Below, one piece after another: positions 55,665 through 62,744 of a stretch of 64,000 nt of DNA. The DNA lies in NCBI RefSeq assembly GCF_900155605.1, contig NZ_LT707420.1, positions 126,585 through 190,584 on the forward strand, in the 5' to 3' direction. A program made the position numbers and the translations under genes. Under the pieces are notes generated by a model. It was not told where the DNA came from. It saw nothing but the letters and a program-made list of their open reading frames with translations, and did no database searches. The stretch is from Actinomyces marseillensis. Its GTDB lineage: Bacteria > Actinomycetota > Actinomycetes > Actinomycetales > Actinomycetaceae. How positions within the stretch are numbered: the first letter of the stretch is position 1; the number at the start of each line of letters is the position of its first letter.

Positions 55665-55722
55665 CACACGAAGTCAGTGAATGACACAGGCTATAACGCG
55701 TGACATTCGCCGACAACATGTG
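55665..55722. repeat. 58-nt palindromic repeat, copy A
   Basis: Left arm CACACGAAGTCAGTGAATG, centre CAGGCTATAACGCG, right arm CATTCGCCGACAACATGTG. It is the only copy with a GAAG left arm and an ACAAC right arm, so the arms mismatch at this point. Intergenic, after ppa. Confidence 0.85.
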
Positions 55723-55768
55723 TCGAGCCGCTTACACCCACGCCCGTCCCGGTTTCCACGCCGCCTCA

Positions 55769-55852
55769 CCACCCAGCACCGGCCTCGTCTTCACGTCCCC
55801 TACCACCCAACCCCGGCCTCGTCTTCACGTCCCCTACCACTCAACCCCGGCC
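55769..55852. repeat. 34-bp tandem repeat, about 2.5 units
   Basis: Units at 55769-55802 and 55803-55836 share CGGCCTCGTCTTCACGTCCC and differ at two positions; a partial third unit follows to 55852. Pyrimidine-rich, between 58-nt copies A and B. No coding sense. Confidence 0.85.
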
Positions 55853-55906
55853 CGGCTGACTGGCCCTGCTGCCCAGCTGCCTTCACGTTGCCTCGTCCCC
55901 CAATTC

Positions 55907-55964
55907 CACACGAAGTCGGTAAATGACACAGGCTATAACCCATGACATTTAGCGACTTCATGTG
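55907..55964. repeat. 58-nt palindromic repeat, copy B
   Basis: Left arm CACACGAAGTCGGTAAATG, centre CAGGCTATAACCCA, right arm CATTTAGCGACTTCATGTG. The arms pair over most of their length, so a long hairpin is possible. It is followed by CTTTT. Confidence 0.88.
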
Positions 55965-56118
55965 ACTTTTCTGAGAAGGCGAACGGGAGCAGCTGCGCAC
56001 TCAGCGCTACTCACACCAAACACCCAAGAGTTATCCATAGGGTGTACACGCAATCGGCGTTTTCCACAGATTAATGCGAGCCTCCCCCTAGTTGAACTGT
56101 GCTATAGACACTGGGTAC

Positions 56119-57159
56119 ATGGACGAAGAAGAGACAGAAGGGAGCGTACTCTCCCGATCGACACGAGAAGTTTATTTAGCACCAATAGACGGAAGTTCTC
56201 ACTCACAAGTCAGGATAAAACGCGGATTTATGCTGACCATTTCGTCGGGACTACCTCGGTGGGAAGTTAAGCAATACATTGATCGTGCACGTATTGCTTC
56301 TCTCGCACAATCACGAGATCCGCGGATCGTATTCGTTGGAACCAGCTCGCTTTGTGTCCAGGGAGTTCCGCTCTGGTCATCGAATCACGACATCACTTTT
56401 TGGTGTCCTCAGCCCTATCCAAATTCCACACTCCCATCAGTGCGTTACTCAGGTTTCACCATTCCACGTGTTAAGGTTCGAAAGTTGCGCAGACCTCCGC
56501 TCACAGACCATCGGTTAACTGAAAAAGGTATTCAAGTAGAAGACAAATTGGATGCAGCTCTTCGTCTTGCAATGGGGCCGCAACACTTTGAGGCTTTTGT
56601 CGCCATGTGCATGATGTTGCACACCGAATCGGAATTCTCGCTACAGCGCATCGGGGACTCAAGGAAGCGTGAAAACAACCTGCGCGAGGAACTTACTCGA
56701 CGATTGTCCGCCGCTCAGGAAAACGGATGGAAGTACGGAGTATACACTGCGAAACTTATTGTGAAGAACGCAGATGCAGGATGCGATAACCCCGCCGAAG
56801 CGGCAATGCTCTACGCGATCCGCAGCATCTATAGCGGTCCTGTACTGACACAGTTCGAGATGAACGGTAGTACAGGAAGATATTTCATCGATTTCGCTCT
56901 TCCAGAGAAACGCGTGGCGATCGAATTTGACGGAATGAGCAAACTGGGAAGCACGAATGAGGACCTCTACCGCGCAAAACAACGATGGATTCGTAGAGAA
57001 CAGAACCTGCGCGACTGCGGATGGAATGTCATTCGATACACGTGGGAGCAGCTAAAGACCCTGCCTCGCCTTCAGATCGATCTTGCCCAACGGCTTGATT
57101 TGCTCGAGGCCATACCAACGACCTCGAGCCAGCTATGGGACAAGGGGTATATCGATTGA
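56119..57159 (+). CDS. Low-GC protein with C-terminal DUF559/Vsr-like nuclease domain (AbiEi-like N-terminal part)
   Basis: A 346-aa protein in an island of repeats, with visibly lower GC than neighbours, suggesting transfer. The last 110 residues look like the DUF559 restriction-endonuclease-like fold: a Glu in NPAEAAML (about 227), then YFIDFALPEKRVAIEFDG with Asp258, Glu269 and Asp271, and GWNVIRYTWEQL. The N-terminal part (RIVFVGTSSLCVQGVPLW) resembles the second half of AbiEi-type proteins, whose usual N-terminal winged helix appears missing. The ATG at 56119 is one choice; a TTG at 56092 is in frame. No toxin or partner gene is adjacent. Function unknown. Confidence 0.7.
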   Translation: MDEEETEGSVLSRSTREVYLAPIDGSSHSQVRIKRGFMLTISSGLPRWEVKQYIDRARIASLAQSRDPRIVFVGTSSLCVQGVPLWSSNHDITFWCPQPYPNSTLPSVRYSGFTIPRVKVRKLRRPPLTDHRLTEKGIQVEDKLDAALRLAMGPQHFEAFVAMCMMLHTESEFSLQRIGDSRKRENNLREELTRRLSAAQENGWKYGVYTAKLIVKNADAGCDNPAEAAMLYAIRSIYSGPVLTQFEMNGSTGRYFIDFALPEKRVAIEFDGMSKLGSTNEDLYRAKQRWIRREQNLRDCGWNVIRYTWEQLKTLPRLQIDLAQRLDLLEAIPTTSSQLWDKGYID

Positions 57160-57239
57160 GTATCCAGCGTCTTTCACCTGACGCGTCTCTCGATGGTCTT
57201 CCACATTCTCCGCGCGAGGCGCTGCACTCACCCAACCTC

Positions 57240-57297
57240 CATACGTTGTCGCCAAATGTCACAGGCTATAGCGCATGGCATTCGCCGACTTCCTGTG
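57240..57297. repeat. 58-nt palindromic repeat, copy C
   Basis: Left arm CATACGTTGTCGCCAAATG, centre CAGGCTATAGCGCA, right arm CATTCGCCGACTTCCTGTG. Left arm is of the GTTG type. The 57 nt after it (to about 57354) match the sequence after copy E. Confidence 0.85.
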
Positions 57298-57315
57298 GCA
57301 GCGGAGAACGAACAG

Positions 57316-57354
57316 CTTGTTGCGAAAGCGGCGAGAGCATCACGAGCAGCGCCC
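57316..57354. repeat. Module following copy C, repeated after copy E
   Basis: This stretch contains GCGAGAGCATCACGAGCAGC; the matching stretch at 60898-60935 has ACGAGAGCATCACAAGCAGC in the same orientation. The two therefore form direct repeats on either side of the osmoprotectant operon. Confidence 0.75.
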
Positions 57355-57394
57355 CGGCTACCTACACACGAAAGCTCTGCGCTCACCCAACCTC

Positions 57395-57452
57395 TACACG
57401 TTGTTGGAGAATACCACAGGTCGTTTCCTGTGACATTCACCGACTTCGTGTG
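57395..57452. repeat. 58-nt palindromic repeat, copy D (diverged centre)
   Basis: Left arm TACACGTTGTTGGAGAATA, diverged centre containing CACAGGTCGTTTCCTG, right arm CATTCACCGACTTCGTGTG. A half copy of the right arm, CCAACTTCGTGTG, follows at 57473-57485, just before the end of the osmoprotectant-binding protein gene. Confidence 0.75.
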
Positions 57453-57536
57453 AGAAATAGAGGAGAGGCATGCCAACTTCGTGTGACATTTAGGGATGAG
57501 CTGGCGGCACTCGACACCACACAAGCGCACCCTCAT

Positions 57537-58472
57537 TTACTTGTGCGGCAGCCCCTTCTCCTCCAGCCACTGCGACGCAATCGCCGAGGCCGACATCGCT
57601 TCAGCCGTCGAACGTCGGTTCATTTCAACTAAGTCGCGCGGACCCAGTTCTTTCGAGACGCGATTGATGACATCGCGCGCACGACTATCGATACGCTGCG
57701 AGAGGACCGGCACAACTCGAGAAGCCAAAATCAACCCTTTCGGGTCATTGAGAACCTTTAACTTTCCATTGGCCAGCACCGGATCAGAAGAATAAAGATC
57801 AACCAACTGAACCTGATTATTCTCAAGAGCCTTAACCGTTAGCGCGCCACCTGAATCTTCGATCGGCGTAAAGCCAACTTTTACCCCGTACACAGATTCC
57901 AATCCCTTCGGTCCATAGGGACGGGTCTCGAGTTCCGAATTCCCACCCAAAACCAACGGATTAACACGCGCAAGATCGCCGATTTCCTTAAGTTCGTATC
58001 GCTCGGCCATCTCTTGAGTAACGACATAGGAGTCTTGATCGGCAGCTTCGGCCTGATCGGCAACACTCAAGCCGTCGGGCATGACCGATGCGAGAGCGTG
58101 ATACACCTCGTCTGCCTGAGTTTGCGTCGCAGCAGGATTGAGATATTGAAGCAAAGACCCCGTATATTCAGGGAAAACATCAATTGCCCCCGATGCGATC
58201 TCGGGCATATAGACCTCGCGCTGCCCAATCCGGAATTCACGTTCAACCGTGTACCCCGAGGCTTCAAGTGCCTGCGCGTATGTTTCAGCCAGAATTTCAT
58301 TGGAGTAGTAATCCTGGCTTCCAACAACAATGGCATCGCCAGATGTGCGTCCCTCAAAGGTCTCACTCGACCCGCAGCCAGCTACGCCCACGAGCGCACA
58401 GACAAGCCCAGCGCCTATCGCACCAGCGCGGCGACGGCCTCGGGAATGAAAAAAGGACAGAAAAGGCTTCAT
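57537..58472 (-). CDS. Osmoprotectant/glycine betaine-binding lipoprotein (OpuBC/ProX type)
   Basis: A 311-aa substrate-binding protein with a signal peptide and lipobox VGVAGC, then the OpuAC fold: AIVVGSQDYYSNEILAETYAQAL, EIASGAIDVFPEYTGSLLQYL, DQDSYVVTQEMAERYEL and a late VVPVLSQRIDS. Such proteins bind glycine betaine, choline or related solutes. The ATG at 58472 overlaps the permease stop (ATGA); a longer frame upstream lies inside the permease and is not used. Last gene of the four-gene operon. Confidence 0.92.
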   Translation of the reverse strand: MKPFLSFFHSRGRRRAGAIGAGLVCALVGVAGCGSSETFEGRTSGDAIVVGSQDYYSNEILAETYAQALEASGYTVEREFRIGQREVYMPEIASGAIDVFPEYTGSLLQYLNPAATQTQADEVYHALASVMPDGLSVADQAEAADQDSYVVTQEMAERYELKEIGDLARVNPLVLGGNSELETRPYGPKGLESVYGVKVGFTPIEDSGGALTVKALENNQVQLVDLYSSDPVLANGKLKVLNDPKGLILASRVVPVLSQRIDSRARDVINRVSKELGPRDLVEMNRRSTAEAMSASAIASQWLEEKGLPHK

Positions 58473-59146
58473 AGCACACTCGCTTTCTGCGCACCCAGGC
58501 GACGATTCACTCGCGCCTGCACGGCCCCCAACGCAAAATCGCACACCAGCGCCAGTGCGACAACGATCAAGGCGCCGCCAATCATCTGGCCGTACTCTCG
58601 GGTCTTCAAACCCGCGTACAAGAACCGCCCCAAGCCCAGATTCGCCGTGTATGCAGCCAAAGTGGCAGTCGCGATCACCTGAAGAAGTGCAGAACGTAGC
58701 CCCGCAAGAATGAGGGGTGCCCCCACCGGAATCTCCAGCTGAGTAAGGATCTGTTTCTCGGTCAAACCAATCGCACGCGCGGCCTCGACAGTCGTCCCCT
58801 GAGCAGAAATCACCCCCGAGTAGGCGCCCGCAAGAATCGGCGGAATCGCTAGTGCGACAAGGGCGAGGAGAGGCGCCTGCCAGCCAATGCCCAACCACAA
58901 TCCTGCAAGAGTGAGCACGCCGAGAGTGGGCACCGCACGCGCAGCACCTGTCGCGCTCAAAACCAGGTTCTTCCACTTTCCCGTGTGGCCGATGAACAGG
59001 CCAATCGGGAGAGCAATCGCGGCAGAAATCCCCACGACGAGGAAAACAAAGAGGAGATGCTGGCCGGCCCGAAAGAATATGCCCGAGTCCCCTAGCCAGT
59101 TCTCACCCCGACCAAGCCAACTCAGAGCTTCAAGAATCAGATTCAT
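58469..59146 (-). CDS. Osmoprotectant ABC transporter permease (second)
   Basis: A 225-aa permease with about six membrane segments and the coupling loop TTVEAARAIGLTEKQILTQLEIP. The ATG at 59146 overlaps the preceding stop (ATGA); an in-frame start at 59161 is possible. It pairs with the neighbouring permease as in OpuB/OpuC systems. Confidence 0.92.
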   Translation of the reverse strand: MNLILEALSWLGRGENWLGDSGIFFRAGQHLLFVFLVVGISAAIALPIGLFIGHTGKWKNLVLSATGAARAVPTLGVLTLAGLWLGIGWQAPLLALVALAIPPILAGAYSGVISAQGTTVEAARAIGLTEKQILTQLEIPVGAPLILAGLRSALLQVIATATLAAYTANLGLGRFLYAGLKTREYGQMIGGALIVVALALVCDFALGAVQARVNRRLGAQKASVL

Positions 59147-59778
59147 CGCGCTCGCCTCCACGGAGTCAAAAGAGCACCCACGCCGACAACAAGCAGGTCA
59201 AGCACGACAGCCAAGGCAATCGTCATCACCAGCCCGGCCACTACCTCAACGGTCAAACCGCGTTGGAAACCATCGGTGAACAGGGTTCCCAGCGAGCGCA
59301 CACCGATGAAGGCACCGACCGTAACCAAAGAAACGGTCGAGGTAATGACCACCCGAGTTCCCGAAAGAATCACGGGAACGGCCAGCGGGAGCTCGACGGT
59401 AAAGAAACGCCTCATGGGCGACATTCCCACTGCATCCGCGGACTCGATGACATCTCCGGGAAGCGCGGCAAAGGCCTCGGCACACTGACGAATAAGGACC
59501 GCCACCCCGTAGATCGTCAGGACGATGACCATATTCATCCGCGAGCGCAGCGCGATCCCCACAATCACCGGCACGACAACCAATAGCGGCAGGGAGGGAA
59601 CAGCGTAGAGAACCGAGAGGAAGGAAAGAACCGCGCTGCCCAGTTTCTTCGAGCGCTGCGCCCACGCGCCGATCGGCACCGCAATGAGGATCGAGGCGCA
59701 GATGGCGGGCAGCGCGATCGCGAGGTGCGCGGCGGTAAGTTCTCCGATGAGCGCCCAACTGCTCGACAGCCAGTTCAC
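59143..59778 (-). CDS. Osmoprotectant ABC transporter permease (first)
   Basis: A 211-aa permease with five to six membrane segments (AIALPAICASILIAVPIG, VLSFLSVLYAVPSLPLLVVV) and the coupling loop DVIESADAVGMSPMRRFFTVELP. It starts at a GTG overlapping the ATPase stop (GTGA). Confidence 0.92.
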   Translation of the reverse strand: MNWLSSSWALIGELTAAHLAIALPAICASILIAVPIGAWAQRSKKLGSAVLSFLSVLYAVPSLPLLVVVPVIVGIALRSRMNMVIVLTIYGVAVLIRQCAEAFAALPGDVIESADAVGMSPMRRFFTVELPLAVPVILSGTRVVITSTVSLVTVGAFIGVRSLGTLFTDGFQRGLTVEVVAGLVMTIALAVVLDLLVVGVGALLTPWRRAR

Positions 59779-60599
59779 GCGCGCTCTCCCTCAGCGTTGT
59801 TTGCCGAGGCCAAGCCGGGTTTGCCCGCTTGAGATCCACCGGGTGCGCCCTCCAAAATTCGTTCACGCTCGCTGATTGCAGACGTTCCAAGGAACTCGCG
59901 AACAAAGTCATTGGCTGGATTTAAGAGAAGATCACGTGGAGTGCCTTCTTGGGCAATCTGAGCCCCCTCGCGCAGGAGGGCAATGCGATCACCCAGCAAG
60001 ATGGCCTCGTCAATGTCATGGGTAACGAAGAGGATCGTGGTGCCCAGGGACTTTTGAATGCGACGAAGTTGGCGCTGGAGGTCAGAGCGGACTAGAGGGT
60101 CGAGGGCGCCGAAGGGTTCATCCATGAGGAGGATGTCGGCACGGTTTGCCAATGCTCGCGCGACACCGACGCGTTGGCGCTGGCCGCCAGAAAGCTGCGC
60201 GGGATAGCGCTTTGCCATTGAGGGGTCGAGGCCGACGAGCTCCATGAGTTTGAGCGCATCTGCTCGCGCGCTTGCCTTTGAAGCGCCTTCGAGAACTGGA
60301 ACGGTTGCAATGTTGTCAACGATTGTTCGATGCGGGAAGAGGCCCCCGTCTTGGAGGACATAGCCGATGGAGCGGCGAAGAGCGACAGGATCTTCATCGG
60401 CGACGTTTCGGCCTCGGACGGTGATGGTACCGGATGTTGGAGTGACCATACGGTTGACCATCCGCATGAGCGTGGTCTTGCCGCATCCTGAAGTCCCTAG
60501 GAACACTGTTGTTGTGTGCGGGGCAATCGTTAAAGAAAAGTCTTCAACTGCTCGCGTATCCGGAGGATATGTCTTTGAAACAGTGTCGAAGGTGATCAT
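59775..60599 (-). CDS. Osmoprotectant ABC transporter ATPase (OpuBA/OpuCA type)
   Basis: A 274-aa ATPase with Walker A LGTSGCGKTTLMRMV, Q-loop YVLQDGGLFPH, signature LSGGQRQRVGVARAL, Walker B ILLMDEPFGALD and the H-loop FVTHDIDEA. It lacks the CBS domains that sense ionic strength in OpuCA, so any osmotic gating must be elsewhere. The ATG at 60599 is used; a start at 60623 would add eight residues. First gene of the operon, with its leader in the repeat-rich gap. Confidence 0.94.
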   Translation of the reverse strand: MITFDTVSKTYPPDTRAVEDFSLTIAPHTTTVFLGTSGCGKTTLMRMVNRMVTPTSGTITVRGRNVADEDPVALRRSIGYVLQDGGLFPHRTIVDNIATVPVLEGASKASARADALKLMELVGLDPSMAKRYPAQLSGGQRQRVGVARALANRADILLMDEPFGALDPLVRSDLQRQLRRIQKSLGTTILFVTHDIDEAILLGDRIALLREGAQIAQEGTPRDLLLNPANDFVREFLGTSAISERERILEGAPGGSQAGKPGLASANNAEGERA

Positions 60600-60731
60600 G
60601 GGTCTCTCTTCGCAACGAAACAAGGGCGGCGCGTGACTGCCATTTTGCGCTGTTGCAAGTGGAAACGAATGGTCAGAGCAGGTTATTCCTGTTTCTTGCG
60701 AACTTGAGACAGTTCACAAACGGATCTGCGG

Positions 60732-60815
60732 CTACCTCGACGCAAGAGCCCTGCTGCCACGCCACCCGTCTAGCAACCTCCACACAAGAGCGCTGCTGCC
60801 ACACCATCCATCTAG
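60732..60815. repeat. 42-bp tandem repeat, two units plus a partial third
   Basis: Units at 60732-60773 and 60774-60815 share CTGCTGCCAC and a TCTAG end. A third, partial unit runs into copy E, and a near-identical stretch (CTGCCACGCCACCCGTCTAG) lies before copy G at about 61099-61120. Confidence 0.82.
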
Positions 60816-60822
60816 CTACCTC

Positions 60823-60880
60823 CACACGAAGTCGGCAAATGCCACAGGCTATAACGCATGTCATTCACCAACTTCATGTG
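60823..60880. repeat. 58-nt palindromic repeat, copy E
   Basis: Left arm CACACGAAGTCGGCAAATG, centre CAGGCTATAACGCA, right arm CATTCACCAACTTCATGTG. Followed by GCAGCG and the module shared with copy C. Confidence 0.9.
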
Positions 60881-60897
60881 ACGCAGCGACCAAACGC

Positions 60898-60935
60898 CCT
60901 GCTGCGGAAGCGACGAGAGCATCACAAGCAGCGCC
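60898..60935. repeat. Module following copy E, repeated after copy C
   Basis: Counterpart of 57316-57354; about 85-90 percent alike by eye, same orientation. Confidence 0.75.
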
Positions 60936-60971
60936 GCGACCCACGACAATTTGGCCAAGGCAGATATAACG

Positions 60972-61004
60972 AGGCCCGGGCGTCTTCCCCAAACGCCCGG
61001 GCCT
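60972..61004. other. 12-bp GC-rich hairpin between repeat copies
   Basis: AGGCCCGGGCGT and ACGCCCGGGCCT form a perfect stem around a 9-nt loop. It looks like an intrinsic terminator but has no T run on either side and no gene ending close by. Confidence 0.7.
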
Positions 61005-61020
61005 GTTGCACAGCCACCTC

Positions 61021-61078
61021 CACACGTTGTCGCCAAATGTCACAAGCTATAACGCATGACATTCACCAACTTCATGTG
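61021..61078. repeat. 58-nt palindromic repeat, copy F
   Basis: Left arm CACACGTTGTCGCCAAATG (GTTG type), centre CAAGCTATAACGCA, right arm CATTCACCAACTTCATGTG. Confidence 0.9.
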
Positions 61079-61127
61079 ACAGCAGCGACCAAACGACCTG
61101 CTGCCACGCCACCCGTCTAGCAACCTC

Positions 61128-61185
61128 CACACGAAGTCAGCAAATGCCACAGGCTATAACGCATGTCTTTCTCTAACTTCGTGTG
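61128..61185. repeat. 58-nt palindromic repeat, copy G
   Basis: Left arm CACACGAAGTCAGCAAATG, centre CAGGCTATAACGCA, right arm CTTTCTCTAACTTCGTGTG. It lies 53 nt beyond the NlpC/P60 stop and is followed by CTTTTGC. Confidence 0.88.
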
Positions 61186-61237
61186 TCTTTTGCTGGGCCG
61201 AGCTCTTTTGCTGGGACGAACCCCGCAACTCACGCCA

Positions 61238-62527
61238 TCACGCGACGCGAACCGCGTACGGCAGCACTGAGCTCCAACCGTAGATCGAGGTGATACGAAC
61301 CGGAACACCGAAGGTCGGCGCCTCGATGATTTGGTTGTTGCCCAGATAGATCGCGACGTGGTCGATATTGCCGCCGTCCCAGTTCCAGAAGATCAAGTCA
61401 CCGGGCTGCGCCTGACTGACGGGCACGCGCGTTCCCTCAGAGTACTGCGCCTGTGACCAGTGAGTCAGATAGATGCCCTGTGACCGGTAGGCCATGGTGA
61501 CCAAACCGGAGCAGTCATAGCCCGGGCCTTCGCCCGCCCACACATAGGGTGCACCGAGCTTGGACTTTGCCCACGCGATTGCGCCCGCCGCGGCATCCGA
61601 GTTTCCGCCGCCACCGCCGGAGTACGAGGGTTCACTGTAACTCGGCGCTGCGGGAGCGGGAGCAACATAAGAGCTTTGCTGGCGCTGCGACTGTGCTTGG
61701 CGAGCGGCCTCGGCAGCAGCGGCTTGACGTGCTGCTTCCGCAGCGGCAGCCTGGCGCGCAGCTTCAGCGGCCGCCGCCTGACGCTGAGCCTCGAGGTCGG
61801 CCTCGCGCTGGTTGATCAGTTCAACCGTCGTATTTTGCTTGCGCGCCAGCTCCTGGACCAGCGCATCACGGCGCGCCGCGGTCATGGTCTGCGCGCTTGC
61901 AGCTGCACTTGCCGCGCTCTGCGCCTCGGCGGTGCGAGCCTCTACCTCTGCGGTTGCGGCAGCCTGCTTGGCCTGCGCTTGGACGGCCGCGTCATTCATG
62001 ACATTGGCGACCTGCTCCAAAGCTGCGACCTTTTGCATTTTGACGTTTGCCGAGGCCGAGAAGGAGTCGAGCGTTGCTTGTTTCGTTTCAACCGTGCGCA
62101 GTCCGTCGGCGGAGAGGTACGGTGCAAGAGAGTCGAGCGAAGAGCCGCCTTCACGGTAGGCCGTCTGGGCGATGGAAGCGATTTCTTTCTTCCCTGCCTC
62201 GTAGTCGGCCTTTGCCTTGTCTGCATCGGCCTGTGCCTGGCGTGCGGTTTGAGTGGCTTGGTCGAGTGCGTAGCGCGCACCGTTGAGTTCTTCCGCAGCA
62301 CTTTGCGCTTTTTGAAGCGCAAGCTCGGCTTCGGTCTTCACGCTTGCCAGTTCAACCTCAATCTGAGCGACCGACATCTTTGCTGCGTCTTCAGCTTCAC
62401 GAGCTCGTGCAATGTCATCTTCACTGGGAGTTGCAAGAGCAATGCCGGGAGTTGCTGCAGCGAGCGAAGCAAATAGCACGGTCACGCTCAATGCGCGTAG
62501 GCCGCGACGCTTTGTCTCAATTCTCAC
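61238..62527 (-). CDS. Secreted NlpC/P60 peptidoglycan endopeptidase with coiled-coil (RipA/PcsB-like)
   Basis: A 429-aa protein: signal peptide ending near ALA at residue 32, a long coiled coil at about 34-280, a Pro/Ser/Gly linker, and an NlpC/P60 domain with catalytic Cys339 (YDCSGLV) and His390 (NIDHVAIYLG). Within the coiled coil the nine-residue unit AAAAEAARQ is repeated three times (about 250-277). Such enzymes cut peptide stems to separate daughter cells. The GTG at 62527 follows AGGTGG by 4 nt; a longer frame upstream lacks a site. Confidence 0.92.
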   Translation of the reverse strand: MRIETKRRGLRALSVTVLFASLAAATPGIALATPSEDDIARAREAEDAAKMSVAQIEVELASVKTEAELALQKAQSAAEELNGARYALDQATQTARQAQADADKAKADYEAGKKEIASIAQTAYREGGSSLDSLAPYLSADGLRTVETKQATLDSFSASANVKMQKVAALEQVANVMNDAAVQAQAKQAAATAEVEARTAEAQSAASAAASAQTMTAARRDALVQELARKQNTTVELINQREADLEAQRQAAAAEAARQAAAAEAARQAAAAEAARQAQSQRQQSSYVAPAPAAPSYSEPSYSGGGGGNSDAAAGAIAWAKSKLGAPYVWAGEGPGYDCSGLVTMAYRSQGIYLTHWSQAQYSEGTRVPVSQAQPGDLIFWNWDGGNIDHVAIYLGNNQIIEAPTFGVPVRITSIYGWSSVLPYAVRVA

Positions 62528-62744
62528 TGGTCCACCTGTCGTTGCACGCCGGGATAAGGGCGTTCGTCTCTTCTTATACAGGATTTGAGGGTAGTTCACT
62601 TCGGCACCATACGCAACAATATTTAACCGAAGCCACAGAAATCACGATCGCAACAATCGCAACATTAGTCACAAAAATCCCTCCCACCCCCGAGTTTTCC
62701 GCATAAAATCGACACACAACCCATCATCAGCAGGAGCAAGAATC
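62528..62744. promoter_or_regulatory. Divergent promoter region between NlpC/P60 and hydrolase genes
   Basis: 217 nt, AT-rich around 62600-62710. GCAGGAGC serves as ribosome site for the hydrolase. I looked for a ydaO (c-di-AMP) riboswitch, common before such hydrolases, and did not see its conserved blocks. Confidence 0.35.

Larger units (their letters stand above)
60600..61237. other. 638-nt non-coding, repeat-filled gap
   Basis: No credible gene is present. It holds a 42-bp tandem repeat, three 58-nt palindromes (copies E, F, G), a 12-bp GC-rich hairpin and a short direct repeat (CTTTTGCTGGG at 61186 and 61205). It must also contain the promoter of the osmoprotectant operon and the end of the NlpC/P60 transcript, but neither could be located. 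Confidence 0.8.

Noticed and set aside
55681..55945. Short Pro-rich open frames after ppa
   Set aside because: They are made of the 58-nt and 34-bp repeats and have no ribosome site.
57537..58976. A longer version of the osmoprotectant-binding protein starting inside the permease gene
   Set aside because: The signal peptide and lipobox begin at the ATG at 58472, and the extra residues are permease sequence read in another frame.
55665..61185. CRISPR array made of the 58-nt repeats
   Set aside because: Spacing between copies is irregular (tens of bases to 3 kb), repeats are too long and no cas gene is present.
62528..62744. c-di-AMP (ydaO) riboswitch before the NlpC/P60 gene
   Set aside because: The usual conserved blocks were not seen on either strand of this 217-nt gap.
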